From Ktedonosporobacter rubrisoli (GTDB lineage: Bacteria > Chloroflexota > Ktedonobacteria > Ktedonobacterales > Ktedonobacteraceae), in assembly GCF_004208415.1 (NCBI RefSeq), contig NZ_CP035758.1, positions 372,001 to 436,000 on the forward strand: 64,000 bases of DNA, written 5' to 3'. Below the pieces are notes generated by a model. That model did not search any database, was not told the DNA's origin, and saw nothing but the letters and a program-made list of their open reading frames with translations. Positions within the stretch are counted from its first letter, which is position 1. The number at the start of each line of letters is the position of its first letter. The translations under genes and the position numbers were made by a program. Positions 1 through 9,337 of this stretch are shown here, in pieces.

Positions 1-1
1 C

Positions 2-742
2 AACGGTGGTGGGGCCACACAAGTAGCCTGGAAGCGCCTTATTAGCGAACTCCAGGGGCAGTATCGACTTGTCACTTTTGATTTTCGCAATCATGGAAAA
101 TCTACTACCTCGCGCAACACTTCCCTTGAGAGCTTCATGACGGATGCAGAAACCATCATGAACGAAATGGCTGGAGATCGGCCTATCCTGATCGGCTGGT
201 CGCTGGGGGCCGACCTGGCTGTCTGGTATGCAGCAAGCCATCCGGGGAAGGTGGCCGGGCTGTTTCTCATTGATGGTGCCGTGCCAGTCAACCTCGTTAG
301 TGATCCTGAGGATGTGAGGCGCCGACTTGATACGCCAATGATGCGCATCGGACCTCTGCTCCTGTACCTGACTGGCATGGGCTATCGTCTCACACCTGAC
401 CAGTTTGCGACGCTCACCATTGAGCTCAATAAACGCCGTGAGCAGCTTCTTGCGGCCTATGAACAGCTGGATTGTCCCGTGGAGCTGGTTCTGGCTACGA
501 AAAGTGCCGGGGAAAAGGGAGAGCGGGCCGAGCGAACGAATGCCTTATGGCGAGCTGGCGGAGAGCAACTGGCCCAGGCATTCCCAGAACTCTCTCTCTC
601 CATGGTGGACAATACACATTTGCTTCCTATCAAAGAGCCGGCAGCGCTTGCGCAATTGCTCGAAGCGTTTGTCCAAAGATGCCAGTCTGGTGCTCAGAGC
701 GATACGCCGTCAGACGGCTCGCTCTCGACAAGCAATAGCTGA
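2..742 (+). CDS. alpha/beta hydrolase, 5' end cut by the window
   Basis: The reading frame is open from base 2, so the gene starts before the window. The visible 246 codons show an alpha/beta hydrolase: a G-rich oxyanion segment (NGGGATQVAW) at the left edge, a strand ending in TFDFRNHGKS, the nucleophile elbow GWSLGAD with its Ser, a following LIDGAV strand, and a C-terminal VDNTHLLPIKEP segment carrying the likely catalytic His. This is the usual cytoplasmic esterase/lipase-like fold; the substrate cannot be told. The C-terminus after the His helix is a polar SGAQSDTPSDGS tail. The stop is TGA at 740-742. An internal ATG at 137 exists but would remove the first strands of the fold, so it is not the true start. 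No partner gene is visible upstream. Confidence 0.85.
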   Translation, partial: NGGGATQVAWKRLISELQGQYRLVTFDFRNHGKSTTSRNTSLESFMTDAETIMNEMAGDRPILIGWSLGADLAVWYAASHPGKVAGLFLIDGAVPVNLVSDPEDVRRRLDTPMMRIGPLLLYLTGMGYRLTPDQFATLTIELNKRREQLLAAYEQLDCPVELVLATKSAGEKGERAERTNALWRAGGEQLAQAFPELSLSMVDNTHLLPIKEPAALAQLLEAFVQRCQSGAQSDTPSDGSLSTSNS

Positions 743-984
743 AATGCAGGAAGAGGGTTTGGCTTCGTGTGAGGGAGAACGGTTCCTGAGCAACATGGAT
801 ACGGAGCTTCTCCAATCGGCTCATGCTTCCGTGGCCAGCTAGATCTCGCTGGAGGCAAAGCCTGCTCTCCTGGGCCTTATGAGCGAGGTGGTCTTTCCCT
901 GGATCATGGCTGGATAACCGCTTTCCATATGGCCCTTTGGAATTAAGAATTATAAATAAAGCCCCATTAAGGAGAGAAGAAACG

Positions 985-1836
985 ATGAGCCATGAACCGA
1001 AGCCACAAATCCTCCTCACAAATCTCAGCTTTGGCGAATCGCCCCGCTGGCATGCGGGCAAGTTGTGGGTTTCCGACTGGGGAACCCGCGAACTCCTTAC
1101 TGTCAGCCAGGATGGAAAGAGGGAGGTCGCCGTCAAGCTCGGCTTTCCCTCGTTTCAGCCTATCTGCATGGATTGGCTGCCCGATGGACGTCTCTTAATC
1201 GTCTCCTCAGCCGAGGGACGCCTGTTATGCAGGCAAGCAGATGGGTCGCTCACCACGTATGCTGAACTGAGCCAATTCTCTAGCCAGCCCTGGAATGAGA
1301 TTGTAGTTGATAGTCGTGGCAATGCCTACATCAATGGCGAAGTGCTGCTACTCATCACACCGGACGGGACGGTGCGACAGGTAGCGAACAACCTTGCCTT
1401 TCCCAATGGTATGGCGATCACGCCAGATAACACAACCTTGATCCTTGCTGAGTCCTATGCCAGACAACTTACCGCCTTCGACATTGCCAGCGATGGCAGC
1501 CTATCTCAGCGCCGCATCTGGGCCGAACTGGGTGATGGCACTCCCGATGGAATCTGTCTTGATGCTGAGGGAGCCGTATGGTATGCTGACGTCCCCAACA
1601 AGCGCTGCGTACGCGTGCGAGAAGGTGGCGAGGTGCTGCAGACGATTACATTAGACCGAGGATGCTTCGCATGTATGCTAGGTGGAGACGCACGCAAGAC
1701 ATTATTTCTTGTGACGCGGGAGTGGCGCGGCTGGGAGGCAGAAATGCAGGCAGCCAGTGAGAAAGCTGCCGATGAGATCAGGACGGGCCAGTTGCTTGCC
1801 GTTGAGGTGCAGGTTCCAGGTGCTGGCCAACCGTAG
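985..1836 (+). CDS. SMP-30/gluconolactonase/LRE family protein
   Basis: A 283-residue six-bladed beta-propeller of the SMP-30/gluconolactonase family, which hydrolyses sugar or other lactones using one divalent metal. Visible metal-site motifs in the expected order are FGESPRW near residue 13 (Glu), WNEIVVD (Asn), FPNGMAI (Asn) and TPDGICLDAEG (Asp). Length is typical. The frame is open from 937, but the ATG at 985 has a clear AAGGAGAG site 7-10 nt upstream and begins just before the first blade, so it is preferred. No signal peptide, so cytoplasmic. It lies alone between two alpha/beta hydrolase genes. The true lactone substrate is unknown. Confidence 0.88.
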   Translation: MSHEPKPQILLTNLSFGESPRWHAGKLWVSDWGTRELLTVSQDGKREVAVKLGFPSFQPICMDWLPDGRLLIVSSAEGRLLCRQADGSLTTYAELSQFSSQPWNEIVVDSRGNAYINGEVLLLITPDGTVRQVANNLAFPNGMAITPDNTTLILAESYARQLTAFDIASDGSLSQRRIWAELGDGTPDGICLDAEGAVWYADVPNKRCVRVREGGEVLQTITLDRGCFACMLGGDARKTLFLVTREWRGWEAEMQAASEKAADEIRTGQLLAVEVQVPGAGQP

Positions 1837-1868
1837 CAGCTCTCGCTCTCAGATTTTCGGACCATCTA

Positions 1869-1905
1869 GCAAGCTGGAGAGCCTGAGAGAGGCTTTCCAG
1901 CTTGC
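1869..1905. terminator. Hairpin between convergent genes
   Basis: Arms 1869-1883 and 1891-1905 pair over 15 bp with one G-U and a 7-nt loop (TGAGAGA). It sits between the converging stops at 1836 and 1915. There is no strong T tract, so termination is inferred from position and stem strength. Confidence 0.55.
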
Positions 1906-1914
1906 ATCGAGAAC

Positions 1915-2724
1915 TTAGAGCTTACATTGCTCTCGCACCTGTATCACCATTTGCCGAATTGCCTCAACAATCACTTCTGGCTCATCTTTATTGATCATAT
2001 GTCCGCTCCGCGTGGCAATGACATGCTGAGTTTTCGGAGAGAGCCGCGCGAGTTCACACTGCATCTGTCGCCAGGCCTGTTCCATTGCTTCAACCAATCC
2101 AGGAGGGTATTTCGTAGGGTCTTGAGCCGAACGTCCCCGGCTCACCACAGTTACTGGCAGATCGTCGAGGCTCTGGCAGGTGCGCAACAGTTGACTATTC
2201 GCAAGATTATCAATCTTTTCTTCATTGGCGTTGGGATCTTTCCATTGGCGCTCTAAAGCCAGACGCAACTGAGCAAGATTCCCCGCTTCGTCTGAACTTT
2301 TGGGAGGAAGGAGAGCCAGGCAGCGTTCTCGTTGATCCTCATGCGAGGAATCAATGAGAATCAGGGCCGCAACTTCGTCAGGATAGCGCTCGCGATAGAA
2401 GCGCACTACAGGGCCACCCAGCGAATGACCAGCGAGCACATAGGGGCCAGGGATACCGGTTTTCTGTAGTAAGAAGTGCAGGTCCCGCGCGAGATCCTGA
2501 ATGGTCCTGGGCGTTGATGCAGGATCACTAAGTCCAAGGCCGGCGCGGTCGTACCACACCGCTCGTGTAAAATAAGCAATCTGCTTGGCGATGGCGTCAT
2601 ATATGCTCCCAGCAGCTCCCAGGCCCATTTCTAACACAACAGTTGGCACCCCTTCACCCTCAGTTCTCACGGCAAGTAGGCGCCCTCCAATATCGACTAA
2701 TAGAGGTGTGTTCTTTTCTTCCAC
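1915..2724 (-). CDS. alpha/beta hydrolase
   Basis: A 269-residue alpha/beta hydrolase. Visible are the oxyanion-region PTVVLEMGLG, the AVWYDRAGLGLSD strand/loop, the nucleophile elbow AGHSLGGP (Ser), LILIDSSHE after the next strand, and a C-terminal ATRSGHMINKDEPEV with the catalytic His. The lid region (residues 150-215) is short and polar. No signal peptide, so probably cytoplasmic. The fold is certain, the substrate is not: haloperoxidase-like, esterase or epoxide-hydrolase relatives all share these motifs. Monocistronic; its neighbours run convergently or away from it. Confidence 0.88.
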   Translation of the reverse strand: MEEKNTPLLVDIGGRLLAVRTEGEGVPTVVLEMGLGAAGSIYDAIAKQIAYFTRAVWYDRAGLGLSDPASTPRTIQDLARDLHFLLQKTGIPGPYVLAGHSLGGPVVRFYRERYPDEVAALILIDSSHEDQRERCLALLPPKSSDEAGNLAQLRLALERQWKDPNANEEKIDNLANSQLLRTCQSLDDLPVTVVSRGRSAQDPTKYPPGLVEAMEQAWRQMQCELARLSPKTQHVIATRSGHMINKDEPEVIVEAIRQMVIQVREQCKL

Positions 2725-3285
2725 GGCTTATCGCCTTTCGTGCGTATTTCTCCACAAGGGATAAAGCTGCCGTAAGTATACGCAAAAGCGATATCTACAA
2801 CATCGACCTTTCGGACGATGTGTCCGTCTTGACCGATGGTATACAATGAGGCGGTTCCCAAAGAATCACCTGCCTCTGTATCACTTATGACAAACATAAT
2901 ACATGGAAACACGTTAACTTAAATTTTTCTTTAGCTTAAGGTATTACTGTGTTTTACGCATAATGCACGTAAATAGAGCCTGATGGCCCCGCTGAGATTT
3001 TGAGCATCAACAGCAATGCCGACTCGACGCAGTTCACGACAATAGAATTCGCCAAAGACATGTTGCAGCAAGGCCTAGCCTTCTGCCTCGCTGCTGGATC
3101 TCACTGTCCGCATATGACTCTTCTTTCCCCTCTTCTATCATAGATGTTTCTATGCCTCAATGTACTGGCAAACTAACGAGACTTAGAAGGGCTTTCTAGC
3201 TTGCTAGACAAGCAGCGCGCTGATACTCCTTAAATCAAGAGATCGTTCTATATATTAAAGAATTTGATAAAAATAGGAGTACAGA
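2725..3285. other. Intergenic region, no gene seen
   Basis: Divergent promoter region of about 560 bp between the hydrolase (minus) and the NUDIX gene (plus). It is AT-rich around 2900-2960 and 3230-3285. Short open frames on both strands lack ribosome binding sites and recognisable composition. Only the AGGAG site at about 3274 before the NUDIX ATG is clear. Confidence 0.5.
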
Positions 3286-3753
3286 ATGTATCCACGCAGC
3301 AGCGTCGCCGCTGTCATCATTCATGATGAGAAACTTTTAGTAGTTAAAAAACGCGATGTGAAAGGAATTGTCTATAGCTTTCCAACAGGTGGGCAGGAGC
3401 CAGGTGAAACGCTTACTCAAGCTGTTCAGCGCGAGGTCCTTGAAGAAGTTGGATGTACGGTTCAGGTCGGCCCATTGCTATGGGTGCGCGAATATATTGG
3501 AAAACATCATGAAAATGCCGATCTCGAAGGAGATGTTCACGTAGTTTGCCATCTTTTTCATTGCACCATTAACGAGCTTTCAGGCGCTTTGCAAGGAAGC
3601 TCTCCCGATTCCACGCAAGAAGGAGTTGAATGGCTTCCCCTTGAGCAGCTAGCAACTATCCGTTTCTATCCGCAAGCGCTTATTCCTTTTCTTTTTGAGC
3701 AAGCGCATGCAATCCCACCCATAGCTTCGCTCTATGTTGGCGATGTCAATTAA
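3286..3753 (+). CDS. NUDIX hydrolase
   Basis: A 155-residue NUDIX protein, a cytoplasmic Mg-dependent hydrolase of nucleoside diphosphates linked to another moiety. The NUDIX box is complete at about residues 36-57: it begins GGQEPGE and ends REVLEEVG, giving the G-x5-E-x7-RE-x2-EE-x-G pattern. The N-terminal strand SSVAAVIIHDEKLLVVKKRD is typical of the fold. The start is the ATG at 3286 with AGGAG about 8 nt upstream. The downstream half is ordinary for the family and gives no substrate clue. Monocistronic. Confidence 0.92.
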   Translation: MYPRSSVAAVIIHDEKLLVVKKRDVKGIVYSFPTGGQEPGETLTQAVQREVLEEVGCTVQVGPLLWVREYIGKHHENADLEGDVHVVCHLFHCTINELSGALQGSSPDSTQEGVEWLPLEQLATIRFYPQALIPFLFEQAHAIPPIASLYVGDVN

Positions 3754-3898
3754 CCCGATAAAGCATGTTAACCAGGTAATGGAATCTCTACACTCCCATA
3801 GCGAAGAAGCGTTTTCCGGTCACCCAATCATGACTATATGAAAAACCTAAAAGCATTGGCACTCCTCTCACTCGCATTTATCCACAAGGTACAGCATC

Positions 3899-4630
3899 TC
3901 ACAAAAATTCGCCCCAGAATGGGATCAGCTCATATGCTGAGAAGTCTACCAGTGCTAGCCGAGGAATTTCAAAGCTTTTTACACCGAACAATCCCCCAAA
4001 TTCCTTTAGAAAGAAGTTGTGCAAGTTATCGCCATAGACGACCATATCCGATTGATAGATGGATAGGACGGGATTTCCCGCTTTGCAGGGTTCTGCCAGC
4101 AGGTAACGATGCCCCAAAATAGGAATAAGCTTGGGTGCAGCGCTCACGAGCTCTCGCACCCGAGCCTCTTGCGCCTCCGCCGAAGCGGGTTTGGCTCCCC
4201 AGCTCTGCGGCCACAGATTAGCGTGCTGGACATCAAAGTACAGTCCCTTAACAAGCCACGCATAAGCTGCCTCGATAGCCTCCGTATCCCTTTGCCAGTG
4301 GTAAAATGATGGCGCAGTAATGGGAATCATCGTATTGTCATCTGCATACCGCGCCCCCACTAATAACCGATCCACGCTGTGCAATTGCTGGAGAAAGAGA
4401 CGATAATCGGGCGGGAAATGTGTATGAAAGCGCTGTTCGACGGCAACAATTTCCTGCTCACTCAAGCCTCCTGACCAACAGGTCCCCTGTTGCCAATCGC
4501 GCCCACCCACGCCTGAGGCCACAAAATCCTCAAATGTTCTCGTTTGATAGCTCTGCCACGCCAGTTCCGTACGTTCCTGGAACCAGCGCAAGAATGCCTC
4601 ATCGAAATGCTGAGGTATACTATTTGCCAT
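3899..4630 (-). CDS. SMI1/KNR4 (SUKH) family protein
   Basis: A 243-residue SMI1/KNR4-like protein. The core runs from about residue 55: LSEQEIVAVEQRF then HFPPDYRLFLQQL, the signature of the SUKH superfamily, followed by a long beta-rich half (PILGHRYLLAEP, VLSIYQSDMVVYG). The family contains immunity proteins against polymorphic toxins in bacteria and cell-wall regulators in yeast; here no toxin gene is adjacent, so the role is open. The frame extends upstream to 4672, but the ATG at 4630 has a GGGGGCGAG stretch close upstream and starts just before conserved sequence. No membrane segments. Confidence 0.82.
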   Translation of the reverse strand: MANSIPQHFDEAFLRWFQERTELAWQSYQTRTFEDFVASGVGGRDWQQGTCWSGGLSEQEIVAVEQRFHTHFPPDYRLFLQQLHSVDRLLVGARYADDNTMIPITAPSFYHWQRDTEAIEAAYAWLVKGLYFDVQHANLWPQSWGAKPASAEAQEARVRELVSAAPKLIPILGHRYLLAEPCKAGNPVLSIYQSDMVVYGDNLHNFFLKEFGGLFGVKSFEIPRLALVDFSAYELIPFWGEFL

Positions 4631-4820
4631 GCTCTCGCCCCCGTGTGTTTTCACTTGATTGTAGCTTAGCATTCCACGCGGGACAACCTGCTAGCCAGAT
4701 TCTATCAACGCGATGCGTAAGGCGGCACATTGCCCCAAACTATCCCTTGACGCTAGATCACCCACATTGTACTCTTCCTAGAGTAGCGTCTGGCTATCTG
4801 CAAAGAGAGCGATTGAATCT

Positions 4821-5762
4821 ATGCCCAAATGGTTTGCACGTACACGTGGGCTTGCTCTGGCCAACATTGCCGTACTCTTCTTCGGCTTGGCCGGCGTCCT
4901 GGGCAAGCTTAGCGCCTTACCCTCGCCCATAATTACACTCACGCGCGTAGTTTTTGCCGGCCTCGTGCTCATTATCGTGGCTCTATTTCAGCGCACCCCT
5001 TTGCGCCCAGCCAGCCGGCGCGATGGCTGGATTTTGTGCGCGCAAGGAGCGCTGTTAGCCCTGCACTGGACCTCCTTTTTCCAGTCAATTAACGTCTCTA
5101 GCGTGGCTATCGGCCTGCTCTCTTTCTCTAGCTTTCCGCTGCTCACGGCACTATTAGAGCCCCTGATACTTCAGCAACGCCCGACGCGCATCCAGATCTT
5201 TGCTGCTTTACTCGTTTTGCCAGGCATCTATCTACTTGTACCATCCTTTAGCGTGCAGAACAATACTACGCTCGGCGTCCTATGGGGCTTGCTGGCTGGA
5301 GCCACCTTCGCGCTCCTCTCAGTTACTAATCGCTGGCTCGGACGCTCTTATCCCAGCCTGACGATCAGTCTCTATCAGGATAGCGTGGCCGCCCTCGTTC
5401 TCTTGCCGACGCTTTTTCTCATTCCGGTCACACTTAGCTGGACGCCGCGCGAACTTCTCATCCTGCTTATCCTTGGCATCTGTTGCACGGCCCTGGCCCA
5501 CACGCTTTTCATTTCAAGCATGCGCACGATCACGGCCCAGGCCGCTAGCTTGCTAGCAAATCTAGAGCCAGTATGGGGCATCCTATTTGGTATAGCGCTG
5601 CTCCACGAGTTTCCTGCTCCCTCTACCTGGCTCGGCGGAGCTATCATCCTTTTTGCTACTCTTCTGCCTGCCTTCTTCGGCTTACTGCGCCAGCGGCGAG
5701 AGCAGCAGCCTTCCCATAATCCCCAGACCATAGACAAACCGAGCAATCTCAAAAATCTCTAA
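4821..5762 (+). CDS. EamA/DMT family membrane transporter
   Basis: A 313-residue protein with about ten hydrophobic helices arranged as two EamA repeats (residues about 10-140 and 150-285), the DMT superfamily of small-molecule exporters in the inner membrane. The first repeat begins ARTRGLALANIAVLFFGLAG and the second follows a VLWGLLAGATFALLSVTNRW segment. The C-terminus LLRQRREQQPSHNP is basic and cytoplasmic, as usual. Substrate (amino acid, nucleotide sugar, metabolite) cannot be assigned. The upstream site is weak (AAGAGAGCG). Monocistronic, divergent from the SUKH gene. Confidence 0.88.
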   Translation: MPKWFARTRGLALANIAVLFFGLAGVLGKLSALPSPIITLTRVVFAGLVLIIVALFQRTPLRPASRRDGWILCAQGALLALHWTSFFQSINVSSVAIGLLSFSSFPLLTALLEPLILQQRPTRIQIFAALLVLPGIYLLVPSFSVQNNTTLGVLWGLLAGATFALLSVTNRWLGRSYPSLTISLYQDSVAALVLLPTLFLIPVTLSWTPRELLILLILGICCTALAHTLFISSMRTITAQAASLLANLEPVWGILFGIALLHEFPAPSTWLGGAIILFATLLPAFFGLLRQRREQQPSHNPQTIDKPSNLKNL

Positions 5763-5960
5763 ACAGGCTTATATCCCTGTCTGACAAACATTTCATGCCC
5801 CGTAAAAGCTTGAAAAATGGCAGAGATTAGCATATGCTTTCTGAAGAGCTAGTAGATCTGGCCCACAGATGAGGATCTGCCTGCCCATATCGTTTTGCTA
5901 CCTCGCCAATCAGCGTGGCCAGGAAGAGCACAAGTACATGTTCTAGATGGAGCACTATTG

Positions 5961-7625
5961 ATGGATCAGCAAACTCACAATGCTCATTTCAATTCCGCAA
6001 TCTTACCTCAGCCTGTCAGCATTACCTACGATGAAGGCTACTTCCAACTCACTCCCAATACAGTGATTGTGGCTGATGAACAGACGCAGGCTATCGGCAC
6101 TCTGCTGGCCGAGACGCTGGCTCCGGCCTCTGGCTATGCCCTGCGCGTTGTTACCAATAAGCCACAGGATCTAGCCGTTATCTCTCTGGCCATCGATCCC
6201 ACACTTACCCATCTGGGCAAAGAAGGCTATGCGCTCCAGGTAACTCGACAACAGGTGACGATTCGCGGAACCCATCCAGTTGGCGTCTTTTATGGTACGC
6301 AAACGCTCAGACAGCTGCTACCAACCGACATCTTCTCAACAACCCTGATTAAGCGCGATTGGCCCATACCGGCCGTCTCTATCGAGGACTATCCACACTT
6401 CGCCTGGCGCGGGCTTATGCTCGATCCCGCCAGACACTTTATTCCCAAGGATGGCATACTCAAATTTATCGACTTATTGGCACTCCACAAGATGAATGTG
6501 CTGCATCTGCACCTCACGGATGATCAGGGCTGGCGCATAGAGATCAAGCGCTATCCCAAACTCACCGAGATAGGTTCGCAGCGCAAAGAAACCATCATTG
6601 GGCATAACAATAATCCTAAAGGCTATGATGGCAAGCCTCATGGAGGCTTCTATACGCAAGATGATATTCGTGAGATTGTGGCCTACGCCTCTGCACGCGG
6701 CATAACTGTCGTGCCCGAAATCGATATGCCCGGCCATGCTCAGGCGGCTATCGCGTCTTATCCAGAGCTTGGCGTTATCGACGAGCCGGTTGAAGTTGGC
6801 ACGCATTGGGGCATTAATCCCTATCTGTACAGTCCCTCCGACGAGACTATCGAGTTCCTGCACAACATTCTGGCTGAGGTTATTGAGCTTTTCCCCAGCC
6901 TATATATCCATGTTGGTGGAGACGAAGCTACCAAGGAGCAGTGGCAAGCCAGCGCTAAAGTGCAGGCGCGTATCAAAGAGCTGGGGCTGAAAGACGAAGA
7001 TGAGCTGCAAAGCTGGTTCATCCAGCAGATGGGCATTTTCCTCAAGCAGAAAGGGCGCAAGCTTCTCGGCTGGGATGAGATCCTTGAAGGCGGGCTACCA
7101 CCCGAAGCCACTGTAATGTCCTGGCGTGGCATCGTTGGTGGTATCGAGGCAGCGCGGGCGCGACACGACGTCATCATGGCGCCTTTTACGCACGTCTACT
7201 TCGATTATTATCAATCAAACGACCCAAAAGAGCCCCTGGCCATCGGTGGCTATACGCCTCTGAGCAAAGTTTACGCCTTCAATCCTTATCCAGCGGAGCT
7301 CACGGCCGAGGAGCTTCAGCATATTCTTGGTGCTCAATGCACGCTCTGGAGCGAGTATATAGACTCACCCAGCCATCTAGAATATATGGCTTTCCCGCGC
7401 GCTATCGCTGTGGCAGAGGTTGTCTGGACGCCAAAGGAGCGCTGTGATTTCACGAGCTTCTGCCAGCGCCTTGCAGTTCACGAGGCGCGCCTTACCCATC
7501 TAGAGGTCAATTTCCGGCCAATAGAGAGCTTAACCCACGAGAGTACCTTCCCTGAGCGCTTATCGCCCTGGCAGCTTGCTGCTTCAGAGTCAACTCTCAG
7601 TGAGGATGAAGGCGAGAGCGCATAA
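5961..7625 (+). CDS. Beta-N-acetylhexosaminidase, glycoside hydrolase family 20
   Basis: A 554-residue GH20 exo-hexosaminidase that removes terminal GlcNAc/GalNAc by substrate-assisted catalysis. The N-terminal GH20b domain (residues about 15-130) is followed by the catalytic barrel beginning WRGLMLDPARHF. It carries LHLHLTDDQGWRIE, the EIDMPGHAQA motif, and the catalytic Asp-Glu pair in HVGGDEATKEQW. A late LWSEYI tryptophan motif is also present. The frame is open from 5895, but the ATG at 5961 has GGAG 8 nt upstream and fits the family start. No signal peptide is seen, so it probably acts in the cytoplasm on imported chitobiose or glycan fragments; the LPMO gene at 9.4-10.5 kb could supply such substrates. 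Confidence 0.93.
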   Translation: MDQQTHNAHFNSAILPQPVSITYDEGYFQLTPNTVIVADEQTQAIGTLLAETLAPASGYALRVVTNKPQDLAVISLAIDPTLTHLGKEGYALQVTRQQVTIRGTHPVGVFYGTQTLRQLLPTDIFSTTLIKRDWPIPAVSIEDYPHFAWRGLMLDPARHFIPKDGILKFIDLLALHKMNVLHLHLTDDQGWRIEIKRYPKLTEIGSQRKETIIGHNNNPKGYDGKPHGGFYTQDDIREIVAYASARGITVVPEIDMPGHAQAAIASYPELGVIDEPVEVGTHWGINPYLYSPSDETIEFLHNILAEVIELFPSLYIHVGGDEATKEQWQASAKVQARIKELGLKDEDELQSWFIQQMGIFLKQKGRKLLGWDEILEGGLPPEATVMSWRGIVGGIEAARARHDVIMAPFTHVYFDYYQSNDPKEPLAIGGYTPLSKVYAFNPYPAELTAEELQHILGAQCTLWSEYIDSPSHLEYMAFPRAIAVAEVVWTPKERCDFTSFCQRLAVHEARLTHLEVNFRPIESLTHESTFPERLSPWQLAASESTLSEDEGESA

Positions 7626-7646
7626 TCATGTCAGTTTAGGCAATGT

Positions 7647-7675
7647 CTGGTGGCGCTATTTGCTATCGCCACCAG
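7647..7675. terminator. Hairpin between convergent genes
   Basis: CTGGTGGCG (7647-7655) and CGCCACCAG (7667-7675) pair perfectly around an 11-nt loop, between the stops of the GH20 gene (7625) and accA (7685). No long T tract; terminator role is inferred. Confidence 0.55.
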
Positions 7676-7684
7676 GCACGCTGC

Positions 7685-8653
7685 TCACGAGGCTATGCCA
7701 GGTTCAGCAAAGCGTCCAACGCTGCGTAGCTTACTATAGCGCTGCACAAGTAGCTCATCCAGCGAAAGTTGACAAAGCGCTTGCAGGTGAACAAGAAGCT
7801 TCTCTTTCAGCAAAAGGGCAGCGGCTTGATGATCCTTATGCGCACCTCCAGCCGGTTCGGCAATAATATCGTCAATGAGCCCATGTGTTTTCACCTGACG
7901 AGCGGTAATTTGCATGGCTTCAGCTGCTTCTGGAGCATATTTCGCATCGCGCCACATAATCGTCGCCGCCGATTCGGGGGAAGCCACAGTATAGTAGGAA
8001 TAGGCTTGCATTAAGACGCGATCAGCAATACCCAGGGCCAGCGCGCCACCACTTCCGCCTTCTCCAATAATCACGGAGATCGTTGGCACTTTCAAACTTG
8101 CCATCAAATACAGGTTCTCAGCAACTGAGGTGGCCTGTCCCCGTTCCTCATCCTCCAAAGCAATCGAGGCGCCCGGAGTATCGATCAAGTACACAATAGG
8201 AAAATGGAATTTTTCGGCCTGCTGCATAAGCCTGTAAGCCTTACGATGACCTTCAGGATGGGTCTGGCCCGCGTGTCGCAAGCGCTGATCCTTGAGCCCC
8301 CTTCCCTTCTCCTGCCCAATAAACATCACAGTTCTGCCCCCAAAGTTTGCCGGCCCTCCCACGATGGTGGGATTATCAGCGGCGCGGCGATCTCCATGAA
8401 GTTCAAAGAAAGCATCACAGATCAGATTGAGATAATCGATAGCATGGGGACGATCTTTATGCCGCGCTACCATTACCGTCTGCCAAGCCGAAAGCTTCCC
8501 ATAGATTTCCTGCGTGAGTTGCTGCAGCTCCTGCTCAGCCTGTTGCAACTGTGCCCGTTCGTCGGCCTTGAGGCGCTCGCCTTTGCGCTTCAACTTGGCA
8601 ATTCTCGCCTCCAGGTCGGCCAGCGGCTTCTCAAAGGGCAAATCATATGCCAT
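7685..8653 (-). CDS. accA: Acetyl-CoA carboxylase, carboxyltransferase subunit alpha
   Basis: A 322-residue carboxyltransferase alpha subunit that, with AccD, moves CO2 from biotin to acetyl-CoA to make malonyl-CoA for fatty acid synthesis in the cytoplasm. The N-terminal coiled-coil (LEARIAKLKRKGE) is followed by the crotonase-fold core: HGDRRAADNPTIVGG, GQEKGRGLKDQ, HPEGHRKAYRLMQQAE, LIDTPGASI, and the GEGGSGGALALGIADRV oxyanion segment. The ATG at 8653 is preferred over a TTG nine bases earlier because AAAGG sits about 11 nt upstream of the ATG. accD, accB and accC are not in the window, so the subunit genes are scattered. Confidence 0.95.
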   Translation of the reverse strand: MAYDLPFEKPLADLEARIAKLKRKGERLKADERAQLQQAEQELQQLTQEIYGKLSAWQTVMVARHKDRPHAIDYLNLICDAFFELHGDRRAADNPTIVGGPANFGGRTVMFIGQEKGRGLKDQRLRHAGQTHPEGHRKAYRLMQQAEKFHFPIVYLIDTPGASIALEDEERGQATSVAENLYLMASLKVPTISVIIGEGGSGGALALGIADRVLMQAYSYYTVASPESAATIMWRDAKYAPEAAEAMQITARQVKTHGLIDDIIAEPAGGAHKDHQAAALLLKEKLLVHLQALCQLSLDELLVQRYSKLRSVGRFAEPGIAS

Positions 8654-8997
8654 CCCACACAATACCTTTCTTTCAACAGTTTCCCTGACCTCGGCGTCCT
8701 CGCATCCGTTCAGAGCAATGCAAGAGCAGCTGCGATACGGGCAGAGGCCACTTCAGTACTCCCAGTGTAGCCGAAGAAGCAGAAGAGGTCAAGCCAATTT
8801 TCACCATTCAGAGCCTCTCTTAAACTGGACAAAAGCTTAAAAAAACCTGGCATATCCTTAGCAAAAACTGAAGATCCCTCGTTTTCCCCCTTTTAGCCCA
8901 CAAAAGTGAAACGATCCATCCTTGCCAATCGTACAATACATATCTACACCGAAATCAATGCAAATACATCGATGATAGAAGAAAAGGAGAAAAACAT
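8654..8997. other. Intergenic region, no gene seen
   Basis: Divergent spacer between accA and the small membrane protein gene. It presumably holds both promoters, but no strong boxes were identified. The AAAAGGAG site for the downstream ATG lies at about 8981-8988. Confidence 0.45.
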
Positions 8998-9261
8998 ATG
9001 TTGACAGCTATTCTAGTATGGCTTCTTGTGGGTTTGATTGCTGGTTTCCTGGCCAGTGTAGTGATGCGCGGAGGCGGCTATGGAGTAGTCGGCGACATTA
9101 TTGTTGGTCTCGTTGGTGCATTAATCGGCGGCTTTCTGGCTAATCTGCTTGGACTGGGAGCCTCGGGCCTGATTGGATCAATCATTATCGCCTTTATCGG
9201 TGCCTGTATTCTGATTGCAATCCTGCGCGCCGTCTCTAGTAGCACGCGCCGGGCTCTATAA
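8998..9261 (+). CDS. GlsB/YeaQ/YmgE-type stress membrane protein
   Basis: An 87-residue very hydrophobic, glycine-rich protein of the GlsB/YeaQ/YmgE (transglycosylase-associated) family. Three membrane helices are visible: VWLLVGLIAGFLASVVM, IIVGLVGALIGGFLANLL and GLIGSIIIAFIGACILIAIL, linked by the family-typical MRGGGYG loop. Members are general-stress inner membrane proteins of unclear biochemistry. A strong AAAAGGAG precedes the ATG by 9 nt. The gene is followed by an 18-bp direct repeat pair and a strong terminator, so it is a single-gene unit. Confidence 0.9.
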   Translation: MLTAILVWLLVGLIAGFLASVVMRGGGYGVVGDIIVGLVGALIGGFLANLLGLGASGLIGSIIIAFIGACILIAILRAVSSSTRRAL

Positions 9262-9291
9262 ATAAGAAAAAAATTAACGTATCAGTTCCGT

Positions 9292-9334
9292 TCAAAGAGT
9301 TTCGAACATCATTTGCTCAAAGAGTTTCGAACAT
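9292..9334. repeat. Pair of 18-bp direct repeats
   Basis: TCAAAGAGTTTCGAACAT occurs at 9292-9309 and again at 9317-9334, separated by 7 bp (25-bp period). It lies between the stop of the small membrane protein gene and its terminator, so it is in the 3' untranslated region. Function unknown. Confidence 0.85.
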
Positions 9335-9337
9335 AAG

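Noticed and set aside
4420..4932. 170-codon plus-strand frame
   Set aside because: Overlaps the SUKH gene antisense and the EamA gene in another frame; Pro/Ser/Arg-rich shadow.
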